The notes below the pieces were generated by a model. It saw nothing but the letters and a program-made list of their open reading frames with translations. It did no database searches and had not been told where the DNA came from. A stretch of DNA of 9,620 nucleotides from Syntrophaceae bacterium UBA6255 (GTDB taxonomy: Bacteria; Desulfobacterota; Syntrophia; Syntrophales; Smithellaceae), in assembly GCA_002441205.1 (NCBI GenBank), contig DJVN01000168.1:1-9620 (forward strand). Reading direction: 5' to 3'. Shown piece by piece: positions 1 through 6,125 of the stretch. The position numbers and the translations under genes were made by a program. The stretch's first letter is position 1, and each line of letters starts with the position of its first letter.

Positions 1-54
1 CTCTTTTTGAGTATACCCCTCACTTCGTTCGTTTTCAGCTTGTCTCACTATATC

Positions 55-88
55 CCTCAATATGCTGAGGCTCCACCAAATATTGAGG
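55..88 (+). promoter_or_regulatory. Tandem activator-binding sites (UAS), copy 1
   Basis: Site A (55-70) is CCTCA-ATATGC-TGAGG, with perfect 5-bp inverted arms. Site B (73-88) is CCACC-AAATAT-TGAGG, where only the right arm is kept. The starts are 18 bp apart and lie 133 and 115 bp upstream of the -24 element. Tandem dyads about 100 bp upstream of a sigma-54 promoter are the usual arrangement for a bacterial enhancer-binding protein. Which protein binds is not known. Confidence 0.7.
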
Positions 89-187
89 CCAGACAAATTT
101 TTTCATCTTTTTTCGCTGCTCTCTCCCGTTAATCTAACATGCTGTTATTAAAGGATGAATTAAAGTATCTGCTCCTCCATCGGCTAT

Positions 188-203
188 TGGCAGGATAATT
201 GCT
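188..203 (+). promoter_or_regulatory. Sigma-54 (-24/-12) promoter of the hydrolase gene
   Basis: TGGCAGGATAATTGCT matches the sigma-54 consensus TGGCAC-N5-TTGCW at nearly every position, including the invariant GG (189-190) and GC (201-202) with 10 bases between them. Transcription would start near 213-214, giving a leader of about 130 nt before the ATG at 345. Confidence 0.85.
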
Positions 204-344
204 GTTCATCCAATGAGAATTTTAAATAGGATGCTCTGCAGGAACATATGAGCTGCAAAAACTCAAAGGGATAAGGGAAGTTCTATCGCGACACTTAATC
301 AAATCAAGCTACTACACAACTGCCAGGGAAGAGGAGGTAAAGTC

Positions 345-1616
345 ATGAAGGGATTTTTGCGGGGATTATTGTTGTCAGTCTTGTTGGGAATCGCACTCAC
401 ATTCGCCGGATGTAGCGGTGGCGGAGGTGGCGGTGATGACGACATCAATCCGCCGGATGCCACGGCGCCGACCGTAGTCGTGCAGCCTTTGCCAATGCCC
501 GGCCCCTATGCGGTTGCGTGCACCAACGTTGCCCAGAGTTTCAATCCAGAGTGGGATGAAGAGGATGTTAAAAGCTATTGGGAAGGCACGGGGCATTATG
601 TGACCGAGCTGCTGACGGATCCCGATAATACGCTGATTGCCAGGGTGACCGCGCCTCTGGACACTGAGCTCTACGGTTCCTTCGCTGGTGAGGAGGTTGA
701 TTTCGTGGTTATCGCGTGCTATCCCACTACAGCCGACAATGCTTATTCCAACTATCCGTTGCCGACCGGCGATGTCGTGCCACACATGCAGACCGGATCA
801 GATCCGCCTTTATTTGCGGATGCCTCGGCTCGTTATCCGGTGGTTGCGTTTTCGCATGGCTTCGGCGACAGCCCCATCTCCTCCTCCGCGTACTTTACGG
901 CAATGTCCGCTTTCGCGAGTAACGGTTACGTTGTAATAGCCCCGTTTCACGGCGACTTTCGCTTTTCCGACCTCAATATCGACAACCTCGGCGACGTAAT
1001 TTCACTGGTGGAGAATCAGGAAGACTTCACGGCGCTGCAGGCACTGCGACCGCTTGCAGTATCCGCGGCGCTTGACCTCGTGCTCACTCATCCTCAATGG
1101 CAAGGTCATATCGATGAAACAAAGATTGGCGGTTTCGGGGCAAGCATGGGCAGCGAGACAATGCTGCTGTTGGCCGGCGCCGGCCTGACAACCTCATACT
1201 TCGACATCGGGGATTCGTGGAAACAGGTCACCCGCGATACACGGATTAAGGCGGCGGTTGGCTATGTGCCTTATTTCGGACAGCCGATACTGCCGGCATT
1301 CGGACACGACCAGGATGGGCTCGAAGGCATCAATATGTCTTTCCTCGGCATCAGCGGGACGGCGGATACGGTCGCTCCGATGAGCGAAGTGGAAATCGGC
1401 ATGTCGCGCCTAACCGGGACCCGCGAATTGGTTGCTCTCTCCGGTGTGGAACATGGTTTCGATCTTGCTTCGACCAATGACATCTTTACATGGGCGCTTC
1501 TTTTCCTTGACGCGGAACTCCGTGGAAACCTGGCGACAAAAACGCAGCTCTCGACGATGGGAAGCGTTGCGGGCGGTGGCGACGACAGCGTCGTGATCTT
1601 CTACAACGGCCTGTAA
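345..1616 (+). CDS. Secreted alpha/beta-hydrolase lipoprotein
   Basis: 423-aa serine hydrolase, probably an esterase or lipase of the PAF-acetylhydrolase / dienelactone-hydrolase-like group. A hydrophobic signal (residues 5-20) leads to the lipobox-like FAGC with Cys23 as the likely lipidated residue, although Phe at -3 is unusual. A flexible Gly/Asp/Pro linker follows. The hydrolase fold shows an oxyanion-side motif SHGFG (170-174), the nucleophile elbow GASMG with Ser267, a probable acid Asp341 in GTADTVAP and a probable base His370 in VEHGF. The start is set by GGAGGT at 333-338, 6 nt before the ATG. The substrate cannot be told from sequence; a lipid or polyester is possible. The gene is visibly richer in G+C than all its neighbours, which suggests a separate origin. 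It sits behind sigma-54 module 1. Confidence 0.88.
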   Translation: MKGFLRGLLLSVLLGIALTFAGCSGGGGGGDDDINPPDATAPTVVVQPLPMPGPYAVACTNVAQSFNPEWDEEDVKSYWEGTGHYVTELLTDPDNTLIARVTAPLDTELYGSFAGEEVDFVVIACYPTTADNAYSNYPLPTGDVVPHMQTGSDPPLFADASARYPVVAFSHGFGDSPISSSAYFTAMSAFASNGYVVIAPFHGDFRFSDLNIDNLGDVISLVENQEDFTALQALRPLAVSAALDLVLTHPQWQGHIDETKIGGFGASMGSETMLLLAGAGLTTSYFDIGDSWKQVTRDTRIKAAVGYVPYFGQPILPAFGHDQDGLEGINMSFLGISGTADTVAPMSEVEIGMSRLTGTRELVALSGVEHGFDLASTNDIFTWALLFLDAELRGNLATKTQLSTMGSVAGGGDDSVVIFYNGL

Positions 1617-1669
1617 TTTGAATGACGAGGGCGCCACGGCGAATTGTTGCCATGTGAAGGAGAAAAACA

Positions 1670-2056
1670 ATGAATGAAGTACGAAAAAAAAGCATAGAGA
1701 AAAACATAGATGACTTTTGTGAACTCCAAAAGTTATCTAATGATCTCGAGCAACAAATAGACAGCGTACAGGTGCGTTTGAGTAAAATTGGGAGTGATCT
1801 TTATGAAGATAAGCCCAAAGAATATCTCCGGGATGTCATAGAGTGCCTCAAGGGTCGCGCTGAACTGGAAGATAATAACAATGTGAAGAATTTATTATTT
1901 GATGTGGAAAATCACTATAATAAGTATGATGAATTTAATGAAGATCACTCAAAATACTCCCCTTCCGCGGAAAAACTGCTGGGACAAAGCGAAAAGAAGC
2001 GAACGCAAGATGAAGAGAAAGTTTCGATGCTTAAGGAAAAACTCAAAAATTACTAA
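1670..2056 (+). CDS. Small coiled-coil protein, function unknown
   Basis: 128-aa, highly charged, cytosolic-looking protein with no signal peptide or membrane segment. Residues ~5-45 and ~95-128 carry heptad-like spacing of Leu/Ile/Val among Lys/Glu and probably form coiled-coil helices. The middle (45-95) is acidic, with the run DNNN. The start is supported by AAGGAGA at 1657-1662, 7 nt before the ATG. It begins 53 bp after the hydrolase stop with no terminator between, so it is probably co-transcribed from sigma-54 module 1, and it is followed by a clear terminator. It is much more A/T-rich than the hydrolase, so the two genes do not look as if they arrived together. No family was recognised. 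Confidence 0.75.
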   Translation: MNEVRKKSIEKNIDDFCELQKLSNDLEQQIDSVQVRLSKIGSDLYEDKPKEYLRDVIECLKGRAELEDNNNVKNLLFDVENHYNKYDEFNEDHSKYSPSAEKLLGQSEKKRTQDEEKVSMLKEKLKNY

Positions 2057-2068
2057 TAAACAGGGATC

Positions 2069-2096
2069 GGGACGGATGTTTTTCATCCGCCCTTTT
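2069..2096 (+). terminator. Rho-independent terminator after the coiled-coil gene
   Basis: The stem is GGG-(A bulge)-CGGATG (2069-2078) paired with CATCCG-CCC (2084-2092) across a TTTTT loop, followed at once by TTTT (2093-2096). It lies 12 bp after the stop codon and closes the first transcription unit. Confidence 0.85.
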
Positions 2097-2182
2097 AAAT
2101 CATGATATAAAAGCCCATACAACTTCAAAGATTAGAATTTTAAACCATTCAACCCTACGAGGGGAGCAAAGAGGACAATCCG

Positions 2183-3493
2183 ATGAAGAATCAATCACTT
2201 CGTGTATTAATGGTTGAAGACTCGGAAGATGATGAACTGCTTTTAATCCGTGAGCTTAAAAAGGGCGGATACAATTCGGTGTATGAACGGGTGACAAGCG
2301 CTGCCGCAATGAGAAAAGCTCTTAAAGAGAAGGAATGGGACATTATCCTTTGCGATTATATGCTGCCCAGATTTAATGCTCCTTCAGCCATTTATATATT
2401 GAAGGAAGCAAATCTTGACATCCCTCTCATCGTTGTCACCGGCACTGTCGGGGAAGAAACGGCCATCGAGTGTATGCGTTTCGGCGCCAACGATTATATC
2501 ATGAAACCTAATTTGTCCCGTCTTTGCCCGGCAATATCCAGGGCGCTGGATGAGGCGGAAATAAAAAATAAGCATAAGCAGGCGGAAGAGTTGCTGAACG
2601 CTTCGGAAGTCCGATATCGGCGGCTTTTTGAGTCGGCGAAAGACGGGATTCTTATTCTTGATTGCGATACGGGAACAATTATTGACGTTAATCCATTCCT
2701 GATTGACTTGCTGGGTTATTCGCGTGAACAGTTCATCGAGAAGGCTGTGTGGGAACTGGGACCCTTTAAGGATATTATTCCCAACCGGAACAAATTTCTG
2801 GAATTGCAGCGTCAGGAGTACATCCGTTACGATAATTTGCCTTTGGAAACCATTGATGGACGGCTTGTTAATGTTGAATTCGTCAGCAATGTCTATGAAG
2901 AGGCCGACACCAAGGTGATTCAGTGCAATATTCGTGACATCACCAAGCGAAAGGAAGCGTTGAAGGCGCTGCAGGAGAGCGAAAAGAAATACCGGGAACT
3001 GAGCATCATCGATGATCTCACGCAGCTTTACAATTCCAGGCATTTTTACGCTCAGCTCAAAATAGAAACAGAACGGTCGAACCGCTATGAACAGCCTTTG
3101 ACCCTTCTGCTGATGGATATCGACAAATTCAAGGAGTTCAACGACACATACGGCCATATTGAAGGGGACAATGTGCTGTCTCAATTCGGCAAGCTGTTGA
3201 AAGGATGCCTGCGCGAGACCGATTCCGCTTATCGTTACGGTGGTGAGGAATTTACAATCATATTGCCGATGACCACCATCGAAGATGGAACTATCATGGC
3301 GGAAAGAATACAAGCGGCATTAAGAGAAAAGGCTTTTTCCCCGGTATCGGGTCAAAAAATTTATATAACGGCGAGTATCGGTATTGCTCAGTACAAGCCG
3401 CAGGAAGAGATGAAAGCGTTCGTTCGCAGGGTCGACCAACTCATGTATCAGGCTAAGAAAAAAAGAAAACACAGTCTTTATGCTGCAGCATAG
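2183..3493 (+). CDS. Response regulator REC-PAS-GGDEF diguanylate cyclase
   Basis: 436-aa cytosolic signalling protein that should make the second messenger c-di-GMP from two GTP when activated. The receiver domain (~6-122) has the acidic pair Glu12/Asp13, phospho-acceptor Asp58 in CDYMLP, Thr86 and Lys108 in MKP. A PAS sensor (~143-255) ends in the usual DITKRKEA linker. The GGDEF domain (~272-434) has metal-binding MDIDKFKEFND (311-321) and the active loop RYGGEEF (351-357). An RETD (344-347) lies exactly five residues before GGEEF, which is the RxxD inhibitory site for product feedback. All key residues are present, so the enzyme is predicted active. AGAGGA at 2170-2175 supports the start. 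No histidine kinase is nearby, so its partner lies elsewhere. It has its own transcription unit, since a terminator precedes it. Confidence 0.95.
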   Translation: MKNQSLRVLMVEDSEDDELLLIRELKKGGYNSVYERVTSAAAMRKALKEKEWDIILCDYMLPRFNAPSAIYILKEANLDIPLIVVTGTVGEETAIECMRFGANDYIMKPNLSRLCPAISRALDEAEIKNKHKQAEELLNASEVRYRRLFESAKDGILILDCDTGTIIDVNPFLIDLLGYSREQFIEKAVWELGPFKDIIPNRNKFLELQRQEYIRYDNLPLETIDGRLVNVEFVSNVYEEADTKVIQCNIRDITKRKEALKALQESEKKYRELSIIDDLTQLYNSRHFYAQLKIETERSNRYEQPLTLLLMDIDKFKEFNDTYGHIEGDNVLSQFGKLLKGCLRETDSAYRYGGEEFTIILPMTTIEDGTIMAERIQAALREKAFSPVSGQKIYITASIGIAQYKPQEEMKAFVRRVDQLMYQAKKKRKHSLYAAA

Positions 3494-3615
3494 CGTTAAG
3501 AACAAGTCAAGTGTTAACAGAAGATCTGACAACTGTCCACCATTGAACATTACTATAGCTGATTTTATTCAGGGTTCTGAAAGAATAAAGGAGATTAATC
3601 ACCTCTCAATGTCAC

Positions 3616-3649
3616 CCTCAACATCTTGAGGTTCCACCGCATGTTGAGG
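3616..3649 (+). promoter_or_regulatory. Tandem activator-binding sites (UAS), copy 2
   Basis: Site A (3616-3631) is CCTCA-ACATCT-TGAGG. Site B (3634-3649) is CCACC-GCATGT-TGAGG. The 18-bp offset and the degenerate left arm of site B are the same as in the other copies. Combining the best half-sites gives an ideal dyad CCTCAACATGTTGAGG. Confidence 0.72.
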
Positions 3650-3747
3650 CCAAACAAATCATTTCATACATCCCCATAAATTCCTCTTATTAATCTAACC
3701 ACCTACTATTAAAGGGTGAATTAAAATATCTGATTGTTTTCGGTAGT

Positions 3748-3763
3748 TGGCAGGCTACTTGCA
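3748..3763 (+). promoter_or_regulatory. Sigma-54 (-24/-12) promoter of the 75-aa gene
   Basis: TGGCAGGCTACTTGCA has GG (3749-3750) and GC (3761-3762) at the canonical spacing and the full TTGCA -12 box. The predicted start is near 3774, giving a leader of about 60 nt, the shortest of the three module-driven leaders. Confidence 0.87.
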
Positions 3764-3834
3764 ATTAATATTTTTACGATATTGGCATTAGATAAATTAA
3801 TGTCATTTATAGAAAGCGCAAGGAGGTGAGAAGT

Positions 3835-4062
3835 ATGTTAGTTATGCGCACCGATAACCATTATGATTACGTCAAGGATACTATGCTGAACAGCCTGATT
3901 AAATCGAAAGAGATTGTTAAATTCAAGCGTAACACAGAATGGGTAAAAGCAGAGACAGCACCGAAAGTGAATAACAAGCAGGATAGAGTATTTAACGGCA
4001 ACAATAGATTAGCGATTAATGATCTAATTTTTGTCCGCGCAGATCGCAGGGCTAATAAGTGA
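3835..4062 (+). CDS. Small basic protein, function unknown
   Basis: 75-aa protein beginning MLVMRTDNHYDYVKD. The ATG at 3835 is chosen because AGGAGG (3821-3826) lies 8 nt upstream; an in-frame GTG at 3826 overlaps that ribosome site and is unlikely. It has no signal peptide or membrane segment. It is Lys/Arg/Asn-rich with conserved-looking aromatic residues and a segment (EIVKFKRNTEWVKAE) that could be a beta hairpin. The C-terminal part, ending FVRADRRANK, is basic, so nucleic-acid binding is possible but unproven. It is the first gene after sigma-54 module 2, so it is probably strongly conditional. No family was recognised. Confidence 0.72.
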   Translation: MLVMRTDNHYDYVKDTMLNSLIKSKEIVKFKRNTEWVKAETAPKVNNKQDRVFNGNNRLAINDLIFVRADRRANK

Positions 4063-4216
4063 GCACTCTGCCTTGTTCCAACTTGTATCTATACAAATGA
4101 GCAGTACCTGCTTCATATTGTAGTTGTTAGAATTTATTGTGAGACTCAAATTTCAAAAGCGTAGCGCATTGCAATGTGTAAGTCGAACTATTCTGCGTAA
4201 GCATGGATATAATACC

Positions 4217-4232
4217 CCGCCCCTTGGGGCGG
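4217..4232 (+). terminator. GC-rich hairpin, possible terminator
   Basis: CCGCCCC-TT-GGGGCGG forms a very strong short stem. No T-run follows (the next bases are AATTAGGG), so it is not a standard intrinsic terminator on either strand. It may be a transcript-end stabiliser for the 75-aa mRNA or a small palindromic element. Confidence 0.35.
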
Positions 4233-4237
4233 AATTA

Positions 4238-4253
4238 GGGTACAGGGCTTGCC
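4238..4253 (+). promoter_or_regulatory. Possible weak sigma-54 promoter before the DUF302 gene
   Basis: GGGTACAGGGCTTGCC keeps GG-N10-GC, the AC of the -24 box and TTGC of the -12 box, but differs from the consensus at three positions. It lacks the CCTCA-N6-TGAGG sites that accompany the three strong promoters. It could be a chance match. Confidence 0.25.
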
Positions 4254-4393
4254 TTGGGTTTCATACCCGTGATTGTGCGAATGATTTATAATCACTGTCG
4301 GCTATTATGTTAATTCAATAGCTGCGACCTGCCCCCAATACTCATACTAAACAGCCCGACAGTCACATTGAAATATAGCTTAGGAGGACAGCC

Positions 4394-4705
4394 ATGATCA
4401 ACGACGGTTTCACCAAGGAGTTGGATATCCCTTTTGAGATATCCATTGATATGATGAGAGAGGCTTTGAAAAAAAATGGATTAGGGATTCTGACAGAAAC
4501 CGAAATTAATCAGAAAATAAGGGAAAAACTGGGCATTGATATGAGAAAATACGTCATTATGGGTGCTTACTATTCTACGAATGCAAACGAAGCGATTCTT
4601 CCCGAGGGAATCATCAACCACAGGCTTCCCTGCAACGTGATTATCTATGAAGATGTTAACAAGACGGTACTTCATGTTTATGATCGGCAGGTGTCATACC
4701 GGTGA
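4394..4705 (+). CDS. DUF302 family protein
   Basis: 103-aa single-domain protein of the DUF302 family, whose biochemical role is not established. Family signatures are ALKKNGLGILTETEI (24-38), the middle KLGIDMRKYVIMGA (45-58) and LPCNVIIYED (78-87). Many members have GACNP after the central strand, but here the motif is GAYYST, so that Cys is absent while Cys80 of LPCNV is kept. There is no signal peptide. AGGAGG at 4382-4387 gives a strong ribosome site 6 nt before the ATG. It stands alone between a 331-bp gap and a palindrome, so it may be monocistronic or read through into the OmpA gene. Confidence 0.85.
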   Translation: MINDGFTKELDIPFEISIDMMREALKKNGLGILTETEINQKIREKLGIDMRKYVIMGAYYSTNANEAILPEGIINHRLPCNVIIYEDVNKTVLHVYDRQVSYR

Positions 4706-4745
4706 TTGAAAATGTGGAACTTCAAAAAGTCGCATATCAAAAACA

Positions 4746-4770
4746 ACTAAAGGATAATTTATCCTTTAGT
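4746..4770. promoter_or_regulatory. Perfect 12+1+12 palindrome upstream of the OmpA gene
   Basis: ACTAAAGGATAA and its exact complement TTATCCTTTAGT flank a single T. No T-run follows, and a TATAAT lies 6 bp downstream (4777-4782). The dyad therefore sits where a -35 region would be, more like an operator than a terminator. Terminator function for the DUF302 mRNA cannot be excluded. Confidence 0.6.
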
Positions 4771-4776
4771 AATAGA

Positions 4777-4782
4777 TATAAT
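4777..4782 (+). promoter_or_regulatory. Possible -10 element of the OmpA gene
   Basis: TATAAT lies 59 bp before the start codon. No good TTGACA-like -35 exists at the right distance; that interval is filled by the palindrome. This would fit an activator-dependent or repressed promoter. Confidence 0.35.
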
Positions 4783-4840
4783 GCAAATTGTTTTCCCGAA
4801 AAATTATTTTTATAAAAAACTAGTATGAAAGGAGAATGTT

Positions 4841-5833
4841 ATGAAAAAAGTAGTCATGTTAGCAGCGGCCATCATGCTGTCAGCTTATGCCATAGTGGCG
4901 CATGCTGAAGTGAAGGCCGGATCGTTTACTGTCACGCCCTTTATTGGAGGTTATATTTTCGAAGGCAATGAAATTGACAAGGCATATGACAATGAAGACA
5001 CCTATGCCGCTGGTTTGCGTGCCGGTTACAACTTTACAAAACATTTTGGTGTGGAAGGATTTTTCAACTATGTTCCAATGGACAATAAAGATTGGAATGA
5101 TGACAATGAAGTTGAACTGTTTGGTTACGGTATTGAAGGTCTCTATCATTTCATGCCCGAGAGCCGTTTTGTGCCTTTTGTGGCAATTGGTGTGGGAGGA
5201 ATTCATTATGACGCGCTTCCCGGTGACCCCAACAACAGGAATAAATTGGCTCTTGATTACGGCGCCGGCCTGAAATTATTCGTAACGGACAATATTGCTC
5301 TGAGGGCTGATGTTCGCCACGTCATTCCCTTCAATGACACCTATAACAATTTCCTTTACACTTTTGGCATTACCTTCGCTTTTGGCGGAGCAGAGAAGGA
5401 GAAAGTTGTTGAAGCCAGGGTTGAAGAACCACCACCACCTCCTCCCCCTCCCCCTCCCCCCAAACCGGTTATTATTGAAAAAGGCAGACAGACACTTGAT
5501 GTGAAATTTGATTTTGATAAATCAACCATTAAGGAAGGTTACAACAAAGACATCAATGATCTGGTTGAAGTGATGAAAGATTATCCCGATCTTAACGTCG
5601 TAATCGAAGGGCATACGGATAGTGTGGGTACTGATGCTTACAATAAAAACCTTTCCCAGGAACGAGCTGACGCCGTCAAGAAATACATGGTCGAAAAAGG
5701 CGGTATTGATGCAAATCGTTTGGACGCAAAAGGGTTTGGTGAGGAACGACCTATTGCTTCCAATGATACAAAAGAAGGGCGTTTGCAGAACCGTCGTGTA
5801 GAAGCGGCCGTCGATTATATAATCGAGAAGTAA
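4841..5833 (+). CDS. OmpA family outer-membrane porin
   Basis: 330-aa protein that ties the outer membrane to peptidoglycan. A signal peptide (1-22) is probably cleaved at AHA|E. An N-terminal beta-barrel of about eight strands (~25-182) shows alternating strands such as FTVTPFIGGYIF and ends FGITFAFGG. A linker with 11 consecutive prolines (197-207) follows, then a C-terminal OmpA domain (~217-328). The diaminopimelate-binding pair is present as Asp260 in GHTD and Arg275 in LSQERA, spaced 15 residues apart as in E. coli OmpA, and the QNRRVE motif is at 316-321. A GGAG ribosome site lies about 7 nt before the ATG. The gene ends in a very strong terminator. The proline linker is encoded by a C-rich tract prone to length change. 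Confidence 0.95.
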   Translation: MKKVVMLAAAIMLSAYAIVAHAEVKAGSFTVTPFIGGYIFEGNEIDKAYDNEDTYAAGLRAGYNFTKHFGVEGFFNYVPMDNKDWNDDNEVELFGYGIEGLYHFMPESRFVPFVAIGVGGIHYDALPGDPNNRNKLALDYGAGLKLFVTDNIALRADVRHVIPFNDTYNNFLYTFGITFAFGGAEKEKVVEARVEEPPPPPPPPPPPKPVIIEKGRQTLDVKFDFDKSTIKEGYNKDINDLVEVMKDYPDLNVVIEGHTDSVGTDAYNKNLSQERADAVKKYMVEKGGIDANRLDAKGFGEERPIASNDTKEGRLQNRRVEAAVDYIIEK

Positions 5834-5858
5834 ATTTTCCGGTTCTGATAAATTAACA

Positions 5859-5900
5859 ATAATCAAGAACCCCGCAACTTAATGCGGGGTTCTTGATTAT
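5859..5900. terminator. Strong hairpin terminator after the OmpA gene
   Basis: An 18-bp perfect stem (5859-5876 with 5883-5900, core AACCCCGCA/TGCGGGGTT) surrounds a 6-nt loop. Its outer part is A/T-rich on both sides, so it may work in both directions. It insulates the porin unit from module 3. Confidence 0.88.
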
Positions 5901-5977
5901 ATGCATAAGTTCAGCATAGTCTGGTCGGAGACGAAAAAACAAAATTGGCCGAATTGTCCGTCTCCCTTCGATGTAGC

Positions 5978-6011
5978 CCTCAATATGCTGAGGTTCCGCC
6001 GCATGTTGAGG
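5978..6011 (+). promoter_or_regulatory. Tandem activator-binding sites (UAS), copy 3
   Basis: Site A (5978-5993) is CCTCA-ATATGC-TGAGG, identical to site A of copy 1. Site B (5996-6011) is CCGCC-GCATGT-TGAGG. The 18-bp offset is kept, and site A starts 132 bp before the -24 box, as in copy 2. Confidence 0.72.
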
Positions 6012-6109
6012 TCAAACGAATCATTTCATACATCCTCATAATTCCCTGTTATAGATCTAACCACCTACTATTAATAGATGAATTAAAAATTCTGATTATT
6101 TCCGGTTGT

Positions 6110-6125
6110 TGGCAGGTTAGTTGCA
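6110..6125 (+). promoter_or_regulatory. Sigma-54 (-24/-12) promoter of the CsbD gene
   Basis: TGGCAGGTTAGTTGCA has GG (6111-6112) and GC (6123-6124) at the canonical spacing. The start is expected near 6136, giving a leader of about 140 nt. Confidence 0.87.

Larger units (their letters stand above)
54..203 (+). repeat. Sigma-54 promoter module, copy 1
   Basis: This is the first of three copies of a ~150-bp non-coding module; the others are at 3615-3763 and 5977-6125. It contains, in order, two dyad-like sites (55-70 and 73-88), an A/T-rich spacer with the blocks ATCTAAC (132-138) and TGAATTAA (156-163), and a -24/-12 promoter (188-203). It is the most diverged copy: by hand alignment it is roughly 70% identical to copy 2, with one extra base shortly before the promoter. 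Similarity to the other copies ends at the promoter. Confidence 0.9.
3615..3763 (+). repeat. Sigma-54 promoter module, copy 2
   Basis: Second copy of the module. Against copy 3 (5977-6125) it aligns without gaps over 149 bases with about 22 mismatches by hand count (about 85% identity). The longest identical stretch is in the spacer around CTAACCACCTACTATTAA. It occupies most of the 341-bp gap between the diguanylate cyclase and the 75-aa gene; the rest of that gap (3494-3614) shows nothing I can name. Confidence 0.92.
4063..4393 (+). other. 331-bp intergenic region with hairpins and no gene
   Basis: No credible coding sequence was found. The region holds a small inverted repeat AGCAG-TAC-CTGCT (4100-4112), a GC-rich hairpin (4217-4232), a weak sigma-54-like match (4238-4253), an inverted pair GTGATT/AATCAC (around 4268-4294) and GCTATT/AATAGC (around 4301-4322). 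It is long enough to contain the DUF302 promoter and perhaps a small RNA, but nothing decides this. Confidence 0.5.
5977..6125 (+). repeat. Sigma-54 promoter module, copy 3
   Basis: Third copy of the module, closest to copy 2 (about 85% identical, ungapped). It begins 77 bp after the OmpA terminator hairpin and ends at the promoter. The open reading frame that happens to run through it (5945-6253) is not a gene, because its sequence is the repeat. Confidence 0.92.

Noticed and set aside
2384..3313. A long minus-strand open frame of 309 codons
   Set aside because: It lies opposite the well-supported REC-PAS-GGDEF gene; its translation shows no domain and it has no ribosome site.
54..6125. Module copies as insertion sequences, MITEs or CRISPR-like repeats
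   Set aside because: They have no terminal inverted repeats, no target-site duplications that I can see, and wide spacing. Their ends coincide with promoter elements, so a regulatory cassette explains them better.
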